Translations under genes and position numbers: made by a program
Origin: Euryarchaeota archaeon UBA4
GTDB taxonomy: Archaea; Thermoplasmatota; Poseidoniia; Poseidoniales; Thalassarchaeaceae
Length of the DNA stretch: 41,476 nucleotides
Direction: 5' to 3'
Assembly: GCA_002497985.1 (NCBI GenBank)
Contig: DAFQ01000008.1
Span: 1 to 41,476 of the forward strand
In this document: piece after piece, positions 8,144 through 16,079 of the stretch
Layout: every line of letters starts with the position of its first letter
How positions within the stretch are numbered: position 1 is the first letter of the stretch
The notes under the pieces: model-generated
Databases searched by the model: none
Told to the model about the DNA's origin: nothing
The model's input: the letters and a program-made list of their open reading frames with translations, nothing else

Positions 8144-11100
8144 ATGGGCCGGAAAAACAGCAATGCGTCCTCTTCGGCGGTCATGATTGTTTCAGTGATG
8201 CTGCTAGCCGGCCTCTCGCCACTCGTATCTGCGATTCCTGTAGAGGAGGTCCCAGTAAGCATCGAAATCACCGGCGACCTATCGGATTTCGTCCCCCCTA
8301 TTGAGGGCAAGCAATACATGTTTGCCGGGGACGATGAGCCAGTATTCTCAGCTACTGGATTCCTGAAGAGGCAATGGGTCGAGGAGGGATACCCAGGAGT
8401 GGTCCTACCATTCTCCCAAGCATACCAAAATTCCAGACACTCAGTCAGAAGTTGCGAAGATGCATGGAGCCAGGGCGATACCGATACCATTTCCACGGCC
8501 AGTGGAACTATTTCCGCCACTGTACAGAAGGTTTCGACGAACTCCGTGGTTTTCGTCGAGGACGGAGAGATCGTTCCGTCGACCACCCTGAACGACATTA
8601 CCTCAACATGGGAATCGACTATTTTCCCCACCGATACAAACTATTTCGGAACACCTCCCGATGTCGACAATAACTGTCAGGTAGAGATTGTTATTCTGGC
8701 CATAGACGGTGCTGCATCAGTAGGAGGTTACTTCATCCCTGGACTGGCATCGACAAGGGAGGCGGTCTTCGTAGATGTTGATGACCTCAGTTGGAGGAAC
8801 ACCATCCTAGCGCATGAGTTCCAGCATCTTCTCCATAACGCCAGGGATCCATTCGAATTCATCTGGATAGATGAAGGGGCTGCCGATATGGCTGCCTACC
8901 TCTGCTTTGGTGTGACGAGTACTCTAACTGGTCATGCTAACGAGTGGTCTCAGAATTCGAACATGAGCGTGAGATGGTGGAACCAAAGAATTGCGGATTA
9001 CGGTGCCGGATTCATGTTCATGATGTACCTAGCTGACAAGCTTGGAGGTGGGGCCGCAATAAGGAGCCTCGTTGCAGACACTGCTACTGGTGGGACCGGT
9101 ATCGAAAACCTAGCCAGCAGCCCCGAGCCTGGTTCAACTTCAATTGGCACCACAATGAGTGACATATTCGCCAACTTTTCCATGGCCGTTTCGATTGATA
9201 GCGCACAAGGCGCATTTGGTTTCTCCAATCTAGACTTGACTGCTGGATGCATTGCTGCTTCAATCTGCAGAGTTCAGATGAGTGGTTTCAATGACCAGTG
9301 GGTAAACTCCTGGTCTAGCCCAAGCCAATCTGTGGAGGGCTGGGGGATTAGGGCCTACAAGTTCAACCAAGGTTCTGGGGCTCCCCTGAACCTGATGGTT
9401 CAACCAACGCAATTCGGTTTTGAAGGGGCTGTCCTCTCTCGTGACTCTGCAACTGGGAGTTGGTCTATGAGCAGGCTCAGAGTTGACCCTGCGTCAGGTG
9501 CAGCAACAGGACTAGTTCACGGATTCGGGAACACTACTGACGAAGTATGGCTCACTACTTGGTTCGAGTCGGCAGTAGATGACTGTGACTACAATTACAT
9601 GACCTGTGGGATTACCACTGGAAGTTATCCCTCGGCATCTGTAGTGGTGCAGGCAGAATTGATCACCGATCCCGCTGAAGTTTCGATAAATACCATTGAT
9701 TCTTTTGACAGGGATGGCAACGGCGTCGATGACAGCGTTGAGTTGAACTTGGACATAGTTTCCAATGCGTTCTTTGAAGTTCTGGAGGTTTCTGTTGATG
9801 CGTTTGTGAATAACACCCTGGTTGACAACCTAGTTTTCTCTGCGACGGCGGGAAACAGCATCCCTACTGAGAAAACCATTTGGTTCACGCCCCCTTACAC
9901 GGGGGATTGGACATTTGGGATCAGCATCAGTGACGTGACTGGGGCTTTGGTCGACCAGGCCTTCGCCCTTCCTGTGGAATTGGCCAATATGGAACCAGTG
10001 GCCTCTGGATCAATTTCTACAAATCTAACCCAAACTTGGCTACCAGTCAATATGTTTGGTTCTGGTTATGACGAATGGGGCTTCGGACAGTTGAATGGAA
10101 CTTTCTCGCACAATGAAACCCCGGTGGGGTACTTCTGGGACCTTGGGGACAACATTTCCTCGGGACTGAAAAATCCAGTACATCCGTACGTTAATCCTGG
10201 AGAATATACAATTGTGCTGACTGTAATGGATCAGGGCGGGTACTTCTCTGAGAGCCAATCCTGGGACGTGATTGTTCAAGATACGTCCGACCCAATCCCC
10301 GAAATCTCAGTTGATGGGGTAGTGGTCACAGACGAACTAGTGCTCCTGACAAACCAACAGGTTGAGTTCTCAGCCAGAGGGACTACGGACAACCTCCCAA
10401 TTGATGAATTGGAGTTCAGCTGGGACTGGGGCGATGGGGAGGGCGTTTCAGGAATTGGGCTCGCAGAATCCAGTCATTCATGGGTGGATGGGAGTGCCGA
10501 TGGAATCGTCTACACTCTGACGCTCGCGGTTAGCGATGGCATACACGAGGTTGAGCACTCTGTTTTCATCAGAGTTCTGAACAGACTTCCAAAGCTAGTT
10601 TTCGATGACCCTCTGGAGACTTTCACCCTAACTCCGCTGGAAATGCCCGAGGTATTCACGGACAGTGACGGCATGATTGTAGAGTACAACTGGCAATTTG
10701 AGGGCGGAGTTAACCTAGATGGGGGTGGAATGTCCCTTACATCGGACTTCTCGTCCACTGAATCCAGCCTGAGCAATCCGATAGTTGGATGGAGGGATCC
10801 GGGGCCGAAAACTGTGACTCTGGAAGTCACCGATGACGATGGAAACTCTTCATTCACGACAATAGTGGTTAACGTCCTCAATCAAAGGCCTGTTGCCGTT
10901 TTCTCTAGGCCGTCTGATGGAACGGTGGATACAACATACACATTCACTAGTCTTTCATTTGACCCCGATGGCGACACATCCCTGTTATCCACATCATGGA
11001 ATATCTCTGATCTAGATGGTCCAATATTGAATGCAAGCTCAGTTAGTCACACTTTCCTAAGCCCTGGGCTCTACACCGTGAGCCTTACAGTTACAGACGA

Positions 11101-12247
11101 AAGGGGGCTGTCGTCCGCAACCAAGTCTTACTCTCTAAGAATCCAAAATCCAGTGCCGGTTCCGGAACTCGCATACTCATGTCCGAGTGTTAACGGAAGT
11201 CTTCTTGACAGGGCGCCCATGGAGGGGGAGGCAGTAATTTGGCAGATTCCCCAGACGAGCGAAGGGGACGCATTTGTCGCCCCAGGAACCCCGATTAGAT
11301 TCGATGGCTCCGACAGTTACGACTCCGACCCACTCTTCGTGGGGAGGACCTCTACAGACCGAGAAGACCCGGAATGGAATGGCATAACACATTGGATTTG
11401 GGACTTCGGTGACGCTACGCCAGTTGTCGAGGGAGCTATGGTCTGGCATGACTATGACATTCCCGGGACATACGTTGTGACTCTGACAGTTGTAGATGGA
11501 TTTGAAGGGGGGGAAACTAATTCCACGACTATGCTAGTTCATGTTTCCAGGGCCCCCTTGATAGGTGAAATGGATCCCATTGGATCTGACTATGTGAACA
11601 TCGGCGATGCCGTGATTCTCAACTATTCGGTATCCGATGCGGATTTAGAAGAAGGGATTGCTGCTTGGTTGGATACTGATTCGTCTATAGATAGCGATGA
11701 AGACGGCGATCCTACCAATGACATGGATCGTGACCTGACGGGCGACTTAGTTGTCAGATGGGACCTGAATGTCCTTCTGGACTTCGATGGCGATGGGGAC
11801 CCTAGGAACGATTGGGGATGGAACTCGCAGTCATGGGACAGTATGGGCGAAGTTCGGATACTCATGCAGGTTTGCGACGGCGTAGAAGTATGCTCGGAGA
11901 AGGAGTTCGTTGTTATCGTCCTAACAGAGGAAGAGGATTTCACCCCTCGTTCCCTATCTGACCTAACTTGGTCTGATTTGGTCCCCAACAAGGGGAGTGC
12001 GGGGCTCCTAACATTAGTTGCATTGGTTCTGATCCTTGGGTGGGTCATAATGCGGCAAAAGGACGATGAGGAGCTAGATGCAGAGGACATGTTGGAAGCC
12101 TACGAGGTCGATGAAGTCGAGAGTGATGGGGGCCTCCCTGGAATGGATCAGCACAAACCACCACCACAACCGAAATATCTGACAGTGGATGAGCGTAGGA
12201 CGAAGGAATCCGGATATGTACGGCCCATCAGAACAAGGAGGCGTTAG
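8144..12247 (+). CDS. Giant surface metalloprotease-like protein with PKD repeats
   Basis: This protein of about 1367 residues has a signal peptide (about 1-32). An N-terminal region resembles secreted zinc metallopeptidases: HEFQHLLH (about 224-231) is a HExxH motif, followed by WIDEGAADMAAY, which supplies the downstream Glu typical of gluzincins. The pattern is closest to hyicolysin/M30 or immune-inhibitor-like enzymes. From about residue 600 there are at least five PKD-type beta domains, seen as repeated WDFGD/WDWGDG and YTVSLTVTD-like blocks. A sixth domain contains acidic DxDGD repeats (DSDEDGDPTND, DFDGDGDPRND) likely to bind calcium. A single transmembrane helix (LLTLVALVLILGWVIM) lies near the C-terminus, followed by a charged cytoplasmic tail. 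The ATG at 8144 was preferred because the signal peptide follows it directly. The substrate is unknown. Confidence 0.88.
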   Translation: MGRKNSNASSSAVMIVSVMLLAGLSPLVSAIPVEEVPVSIEITGDLSDFVPPIEGKQYMFAGDDEPVFSATGFLKRQWVEEGYPGVVLPFSQAYQNSRHSVRSCEDAWSQGDTDTISTASGTISATVQKVSTNSVVFVEDGEIVPSTTLNDITSTWESTIFPTDTNYFGTPPDVDNNCQVEIVILAIDGAASVGGYFIPGLASTREAVFVDVDDLSWRNTILAHEFQHLLHNARDPFEFIWIDEGAADMAAYLCFGVTSTLTGHANEWSQNSNMSVRWWNQRIADYGAGFMFMMYLADKLGGGAAIRSLVADTATGGTGIENLASSPEPGSTSIGTTMSDIFANFSMAVSIDSAQGAFGFSNLDLTAGCIAASICRVQMSGFNDQWVNSWSSPSQSVEGWGIRAYKFNQGSGAPLNLMVQPTQFGFEGAVLSRDSATGSWSMSRLRVDPASGAATGLVHGFGNTTDEVWLTTWFESAVDDCDYNYMTCGITTGSYPSASVVVQAELITDPAEVSINTIDSFDRDGNGVDDSVELNLDIVSNAFFEVLEVSVDAFVNNTLVDNLVFSATAGNSIPTEKTIWFTPPYTGDWTFGISISDVTGALVDQAFALPVELANMEPVASGSISTNLTQTWLPVNMFGSGYDEWGFGQLNGTFSHNETPVGYFWDLGDNISSGLKNPVHPYVNPGEYTIVLTVMDQGGYFSESQSWDVIVQDTSDPIPEISVDGVVVTDELVLLTNQQVEFSARGTTDNLPIDELEFSWDWGDGEGVSGIGLAESSHSWVDGSADGIVYTLTLAVSDGIHEVEHSVFIRVLNRLPKLVFDDPLETFTLTPLEMPEVFTDSDGMIVEYNWQFEGGVNLDGGGMSLTSDFSSTESSLSNPIVGWRDPGPKTVTLEVTDDDGNSSFTTIVVNVLNQRPVAVFSRPSDGTVDTTYTFTSLSFDPDGDTSLLSTSWNISDLDGPILNASSVSHTFLSPGLYTVSLTVTDERGLSSATKSYSLRIQNPVPVPELAYSCPSVNGSLLDRAPMEGEAVIWQIPQTSEGDAFVAPGTPIRFDGSDSYDSDPLFVGRTSTDREDPEWNGITHWIWDFGDATPVVEGAMVWHDYDIPGTYVVTLTVVDGFEGGETNSTTMLVHVSRAPLIGEMDPIGSDYVNIGDAVILNYSVSDADLEEGIAAWLDTDSSIDSDEDGDPTNDMDRDLTGDLVVRWDLNVLLDFDGDGDPRNDWGWNSQSWDSMGEVRILMQVCDGVEVCSEKEFVVIVLTEEEDFTPRSLSDLTWSDLVPNKGSAGLLTLVALVLILGWVIMRQKDDEELDAEDMLEAYEVDEVESDGGLPGMDQHKPPPQPKYLTVDERRTKESGYVRPIRTRRR

Positions 12248-12248
12248 T

Positions 12249-13124
12249 TTGACACGAGTTGCGAACAAGGCCTTCGCATCCATCATCAATGTGAGCTTCA
12301 TTGCCCCATCCGCACTATTGATGATTGCAATACTATCATCCCCATCAGTGGTCGCAGCCAATTCATGCGAGGTTTCGGCAATAAATCCCCCAGGAGTAGA
12401 AGATTATGTCGAAGAACACAGCGTTGAGAATTTCTGGGATTTCTACACGGGGGACAACTTGCGGCCCCTCAATATGGACGTTTACTGGGAGACTACAATT
12501 GAGAACGACAGCGCCTCAGCTTTGAAAATGGAACTGGTTCCTGGTTACAGTTACACATTTTGCATCAAGATGACTCCCAATTCGGAAGATACCCCGCTGG
12601 AGCCAGTTGGAGATATTTACCTGATGACTGGCGGGGACTGGGACCGTTACGGGTTTGATTACGAACTGAGAATGGAAGGTGCATGGCTCGAGGATGACTT
12701 CTTGCCAGTAGAATGGAGGGATACCGTGGACTGGTTACCTTTCCGCGATTCACACGCATATGAGCGCGTTACTGAGGAAGAGTTCTCAGTGGCCATTGAC
12801 TCAAGCGGTTCTGTCTGGTCGGGTTCACTTGGAAGTGGGGACCTAGAGTACTTCCTAGTGATTGACGGATGGGATAATGGGAGACACACTGACAACAAGG
12901 CAGCGGGAGGGGCAATTGATGTGGAAGTCCTCATTGATGTGGAGGAAAGGATGAACATACCGAAATTTACTGCGACCATGCTAGTTGCCTCAATGCCCCT
13001 GGCCTGTCTGATTGTGCCATTCGTACTGCATTCAAAATACATGCAGGAAGGAAAGGTTGAGATGCCAAATGAAGAAAGGGAGTTGCCGTACCTCGATTCT
13101 GAGGGCAGGAATACAGAAAGCTAA
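12249..13124 (+). CDS. Secreted or membrane-anchored protein of unknown function
   Basis: The family is not recognised. From the TTG at 12249 the protein has 291 residues. It has a signal-like hydrophobic segment (about 14-37, ending near VVAANSCE), an extracellular acidic domain with several Trp residues, and one C-terminal transmembrane helix (FTATMLVASMPLACLIVPFVL) followed by a short charged tail. A strong AAGGAGG ribosome-binding site at 12235-12241 lies about 7 nt before the TTG, which decides the start; an in-frame ATG at 12216 is possible. It lies 1 nt after the PKD metalloprotease and is probably cotranscribed, which suggests a joint surface role. It ends in a 4-bp overlap with convergent aroD. 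Confidence 0.72.
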   Translation: MTRVANKAFASIINVSFIAPSALLMIAILSSPSVVAANSCEVSAINPPGVEDYVEEHSVENFWDFYTGDNLRPLNMDVYWETTIENDSASALKMELVPGYSYTFCIKMTPNSEDTPLEPVGDIYLMTGGDWDRYGFDYELRMEGAWLEDDFLPVEWRDTVDWLPFRDSHAYERVTEEEFSVAIDSSGSVWSGSLGSGDLEYFLVIDGWDNGRHTDNKAAGGAIDVEVLIDVEERMNIPKFTATMLVASMPLACLIVPFVLHSKYMQEGKVEMPNEERELPYLDSEGRNTES

Positions 13125-13924
13125 TTCGAGTAGCCAAGGAGTTCCCAAGCCGTGGAAAGATCGGACCTGTTGATTTTTCCTTTGTATGCCAAATGCCACC
13201 CCACCTCCATGGTTGAGTAAACCATGTATTGGTCAAGAAGAGGCGCATGGATCCTTGTCCAGTCCCCTCCCGATCCGAGCCCCATAATTGAGTTTTTTAC
13301 TTCGGAGTTCTTCAATTCCCATGCAGCTTCGAATAGTCTCAATGACCCTTCGGTCCCTCCTGTCGAATAACAAATCTTCACCACATCCCCCATTGAGGAC
13401 ATCTCTTCAACGTCCCCAACAATTTCCCCAGCAGGAGGTGGCTTCTCAGATGAATGATGGGAGCAAATCACCTTCGTATTTCCCGATGCCAGTTTCATGA
13501 GCTTCTTCCTGGAATTCTCTGCGATATCTGCCTCTAGGTCAACCCAGCTCGGGCCACTCTTGATGCCCTCACTCAAGACATTCAATCTCTCTTCCTCAGT
13601 CCCGGGGAAGTGTCCTCCTTGGGAGATCGGCCTACAAGTCAAAATAACCGGTAGTTCAACTCCTTGCTTGAATGAGTCCAATACAGAATTAAGATCCACT
13701 GAGTCAAGTGTTTGAGGGACGTAATCGGGCTCCTTCCTCTCATTTCTTCGCCCCCTAGTCTCCTCGGATGCCTCCTCTGGCTCTGGAAAGACTTCCCTGA
13801 CCCAAAGACGATCCAGCCGAACCTCTACCAAGTCCGCACCGGAAGCCGTGGCCAATGCCGCATCTTTGAGCATCTCGTCTACAGTACAACCACTCAGGAC
13901 AACGCACACGAGTGGTAGTTCCAT
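13121..13924 (-). CDS. aroD: 3-dehydroquinate dehydratase, type I
   Basis: Type I dehydroquinase converts 3-dehydroquinate to 3-dehydroshikimate in aromatic amino acid synthesis through a Schiff-base lysine. Visible signatures are LVEVRLDRL near the N-terminus (EVRLD motif), ILTCRP, the catalytic His region KVICSHHSS, VVKICYST with the presumed Schiff-base Lys, and the C-terminal MGLGSGGDWTRI segment. The 267 residues are slightly longer than the usual 220-250, because a charged insertion (PEPEEASEETRGRRNERKEP) sits after the EVRLDRL strand. The ATG at 13924 fits the family start; upstream in-frame codons are implausible. aroA of the same pathway lies at 19.8 kb, separated by gyrBA. Confidence 0.92.
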   Translation of the reverse strand: MELPLVCVVLSGCTVDEMLKDAALATASGADLVEVRLDRLWVREVFPEPEEASEETRGRRNERKEPDYVPQTLDSVDLNSVLDSFKQGVELPVILTCRPISQGGHFPGTEEERLNVLSEGIKSGPSWVDLEADIAENSRKKLMKLASGNTKVICSHHSSEKPPPAGEIVGDVEEMSSMGDVVKICYSTGGTEGSLRLFEAAWELKNSEVKNSIMGLGSGGDWTRIHAPLLDQYMVYSTMEVGWHLAYKGKINRSDLSTAWELLGYSN

Positions 13925-13989
13925 CCAACCGCTCGACCCTAGGATTCTGTTTAACCGTGTCGTGTGCCTCAACTCTACAATTATCATCC

Positions 13990-13996
13990 AATATAC
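13990..13996 (-). promoter_or_regulatory. Putative TATA box for aroD
   Basis: The minus strand reads GGTATATTGG here, about 70 nt before the aroD ATG. That would place transcription initiation near 13965 and give a leader of about 40 nt. It lies in the 200-bp intergenic region shared with divergent gyrB. Assigned by eye only. Confidence 0.35.
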
Positions 13997-14065
13997 CGAA
14001 AAAGGTCGAAAATAGCGATTTTTCATCTTTCCACTAGTAGGGTTGAATAACCACCGGCCTTCAGG

Positions 14066-14073
14066 GATATATG
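14066..14073 (+). promoter_or_regulatory. Putative TATA box for gyrB
   Basis: GATATATG lies about 52 nt before the gyrB GTG. The standard archaeal spacing of about 25 nt puts transcription start near 14092-14097, inside the palindrome at 14081-14105. Assigned by eye only. Confidence 0.4.
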
Positions 14074-14080
14074 TGATGAA

Positions 14081-14105
14081 TGAGGGTTCCCTACGGGAAC
14101 CCTCA
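14081..14105. repeat. Perfect palindrome (11-bp arms, 3-nt centre) upstream of gyrB
   Basis: TGAGGGTTCCC at 14081-14091 is the exact reverse complement of GGGAACCCTCA at 14095-14105, separated by TAC. It lies 19 nt before the gyrB GTG and overlaps the predicted start of transcription. No T-tract follows on either strand, so an intrinsic terminator is unlikely. A dimeric-regulator operator or a hairpin in the 5' leader are the plausible readings. Confidence 0.8.
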
Positions 14106-14124
14106 AGAAAAAGGATGTGAGAAG

Positions 14125-16077
14125 GTGGCTGATGACTACGATGCTAGCAGCATCCAGGTTCTGGAGGGGCTAGAAGCGGTAAGAAAGAGGCCGGGGATGT
14201 ATCTAGGTGACCCTCACGACGGTTCTGCGCTACACCACTGCATTTGGGAGGTTGTTGACAATGCTGTGGATGAGCACTTGGCAGGACACAACCCAACCGT
14301 GGAAGTTGACCTCGATAAGGATGGATCCGTTACAGTGACTGATCACGGAAGAGGAATTCCCGTTAGCAAGCACGAAGAGGGAGTTAGTGCTGCTGAGGTC
14401 ATCATGACCAAACTACACGCTGGTGGAAAATTCGACAATGAGGCATACAAGGTGGCTGGTGGCCTCCATGGGGTCGGTGTGAGTGCCGTGAATGCAGTTT
14501 CCGAATCCCTGATCATGACAATCCACAGAGATGGCAAGGAGTGGTCCCAGACGTACAAGAAGGGAGTCCCTCAGGCGAAACTGAAGTCGGTAGGGAGCTC
14601 GGAAAGGACCGGGACAATAATTTCATTCAAACCTGACTTGGACGAAGTCTTCAGCGATAACACAGAGTTTGACTTCGAGCAAATAAACACCAGACTTAGG
14701 AGGACTGCTTTCCTTAACGCTGGACTCGAAATAATTGCTAGGGACCTAAGGACGGATGACGAAGTAGAAATTGTGCACAAATATGACGGGGGGCTCAGAG
14801 AATATGTTGAGTCTATGAACAAGAACAAGGAGGTCGTCCATGAGGATGTGCTGCACGTTATCGGCAGCAAGGAGGGAGACAAGGGAGAAGTGCATGTCGA
14901 AGTTGCATTGCAATGGACGGACGCCTACTCCGAGTCAATACACTGCTTCACCAACATCATCCACAATACTGACGGTGGCACTCACCTTTCCGGATTGAAA
15001 AGTTCCCTCACCCGGACAGTAAACGGTTATGCGCAGACGAAAAAACTACTCAAGAACGTCAAGGGCCTGTCCGGGGATGACGTTAGAGAGGGGCTTTCCG
15101 CCGTCATTTCAATAAAACACCCAGATCCGTCCTTTAATGCTCAGACCAAAGCTAAGCTGGTAACAAGCGAGGTTGCAGGGATTGTGGAGCAAATTGTAAA
15201 CGACAAATTGGGCGATTTCTTCGAAGAGAATCCTTCTGTGGCGAAGCAAATTGTTGAGAAGGCACTTCTGGCGAGCAGGGCTAGGGAGGCTGCTAGAAAG
15301 GCGCGTGACCTGACTCGTAGGAAAGGTGTCCTAGAGGGAGGTGGGCTACCAGGGCAGCTTGCAGATTGCCAGTCGAGAGACCCAGAGGAATGTGAGATAT
15401 ACATTGTCGAGGGGGAAAGTGCAGGCGGTTCAGCGAAAAATGCCAGGGACAGGAGGACTCAGGCAATCCTGCCCCTAAGGGGTAAGATTCTGAATGTGGA
15501 GCGGCAGCAGAGGAATCTGACCAAAGTTTTCTCCAACGAACAGATTCAACGTATGATTAGGGCCCTTGGAGCAGGGGTCGGCAATGAGGAGGAGGCAGAG
15601 GGGGCCTTCGATCCAGAGAAGCTCAGATATGGGAAAATTATCATCATGACGGACGCGGATGTCGATGGGGCTCACATCAGGACACTCATCCTCACATTCA
15701 TGTGGAGATTCATGAAGCGTGCCATTACAAATGGGAATGTGTACATCGCGGCACCGCCCCTTTTCTCGATCACCAGGGGAAAACAGGTTGAGTGGGTACA
15801 TAGTGAGAAGGAAAGAGACACGATTGTCAAGAGGATGCTGAAGGAGTCGCCATCGTCTAAGGTCGATGTCCAGAGGTATAAGGGACTGGGAGAAATGAAT
15901 CCCGATCAACTATGGGAAACTACGATGGATCCCGAGGCCAGGGTCATGATGAAGGTAGAGGCCAAGGATGCTGAAGGGGCTGATGAGCTATTCACCATCC
16001 TGATGGGCGAGGATGTACCCGATAGGCGTTCATTCATAGAGACTAATGCTTCTAAGGTTACGGCGCTGGATGTGTGA
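14125..16077 (+). CDS. gyrB: DNA gyrase subunit B
   Basis: GyrB is the ATPase subunit of the type IIA topoisomerase that introduces negative supercoils. The 650 residues have the GHKL ATPase domain at the N-terminus (YDASSIQVLEGLEAVRKRPGMYLG, ELVDN-like EVVDNAVDEHLAG, TDHGRGIPV, GGLHGVG). The transducer domain follows, then the Toprim domain with EGESAGGSAKNARDR, PLRGKILNVE and MTDADVDGAHIRTL, and the C-terminal RYKGLGEMNPDQLWETTMDP block. The GTG at 14125 was chosen because family proteins start just before YDASSIQVLEGL. An in-frame ATG at 14080 would encode the palindrome as protein sequence and looks artificial. The stop overlaps or abuts gyrA. Bacterial-type gyrase in an archaeon is known for Thermoplasmatota and others and implies old transfer from bacteria. 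Confidence 0.96.
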   Translation: MADDYDASSIQVLEGLEAVRKRPGMYLGDPHDGSALHHCIWEVVDNAVDEHLAGHNPTVEVDLDKDGSVTVTDHGRGIPVSKHEEGVSAAEVIMTKLHAGGKFDNEAYKVAGGLHGVGVSAVNAVSESLIMTIHRDGKEWSQTYKKGVPQAKLKSVGSSERTGTIISFKPDLDEVFSDNTEFDFEQINTRLRRTAFLNAGLEIIARDLRTDDEVEIVHKYDGGLREYVESMNKNKEVVHEDVLHVIGSKEGDKGEVHVEVALQWTDAYSESIHCFTNIIHNTDGGTHLSGLKSSLTRTVNGYAQTKKLLKNVKGLSGDDVREGLSAVISIKHPDPSFNAQTKAKLVTSEVAGIVEQIVNDKLGDFFEENPSVAKQIVEKALLASRAREAARKARDLTRRKGVLEGGGLPGQLADCQSRDPEECEIYIVEGESAGGSAKNARDRRTQAILPLRGKILNVERQQRNLTKVFSNEQIQRMIRALGAGVGNEEEAEGAFDPEKLRYGKIIIMTDADVDGAHIRTLILTFMWRFMKRAITNGNVYIAAPPLFSITRGKQVEWVHSEKERDTIVKRMLKESPSSKVDVQRYKGLGEMNPDQLWETTMDPEARVMMKVEAKDAEGADELFTILMGEDVPDRRSFIETNASKVTALDV

Positions 16078-16079
16078 TT

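Noticed and set aside
8065..8631. N-terminal extension of the glutaminyl cyclase frame up to 8631
   Set aside because: It is antisense to the signal peptide and protease domain of the divergent gene, has no family similarity, and the signal peptide starts at 8064.
14081..14105. Intrinsic terminator reading of the gyrB palindrome
   Set aside because: No T-tract follows on either strand, and it lies between divergent genes where no transcript should end.
14080..14124. ATG at 14080 as the gyrB start
   Set aside because: The extra 15 residues are encoded by the palindrome and do not match GyrB proteins, which start close to YDASSIQVLEGL.
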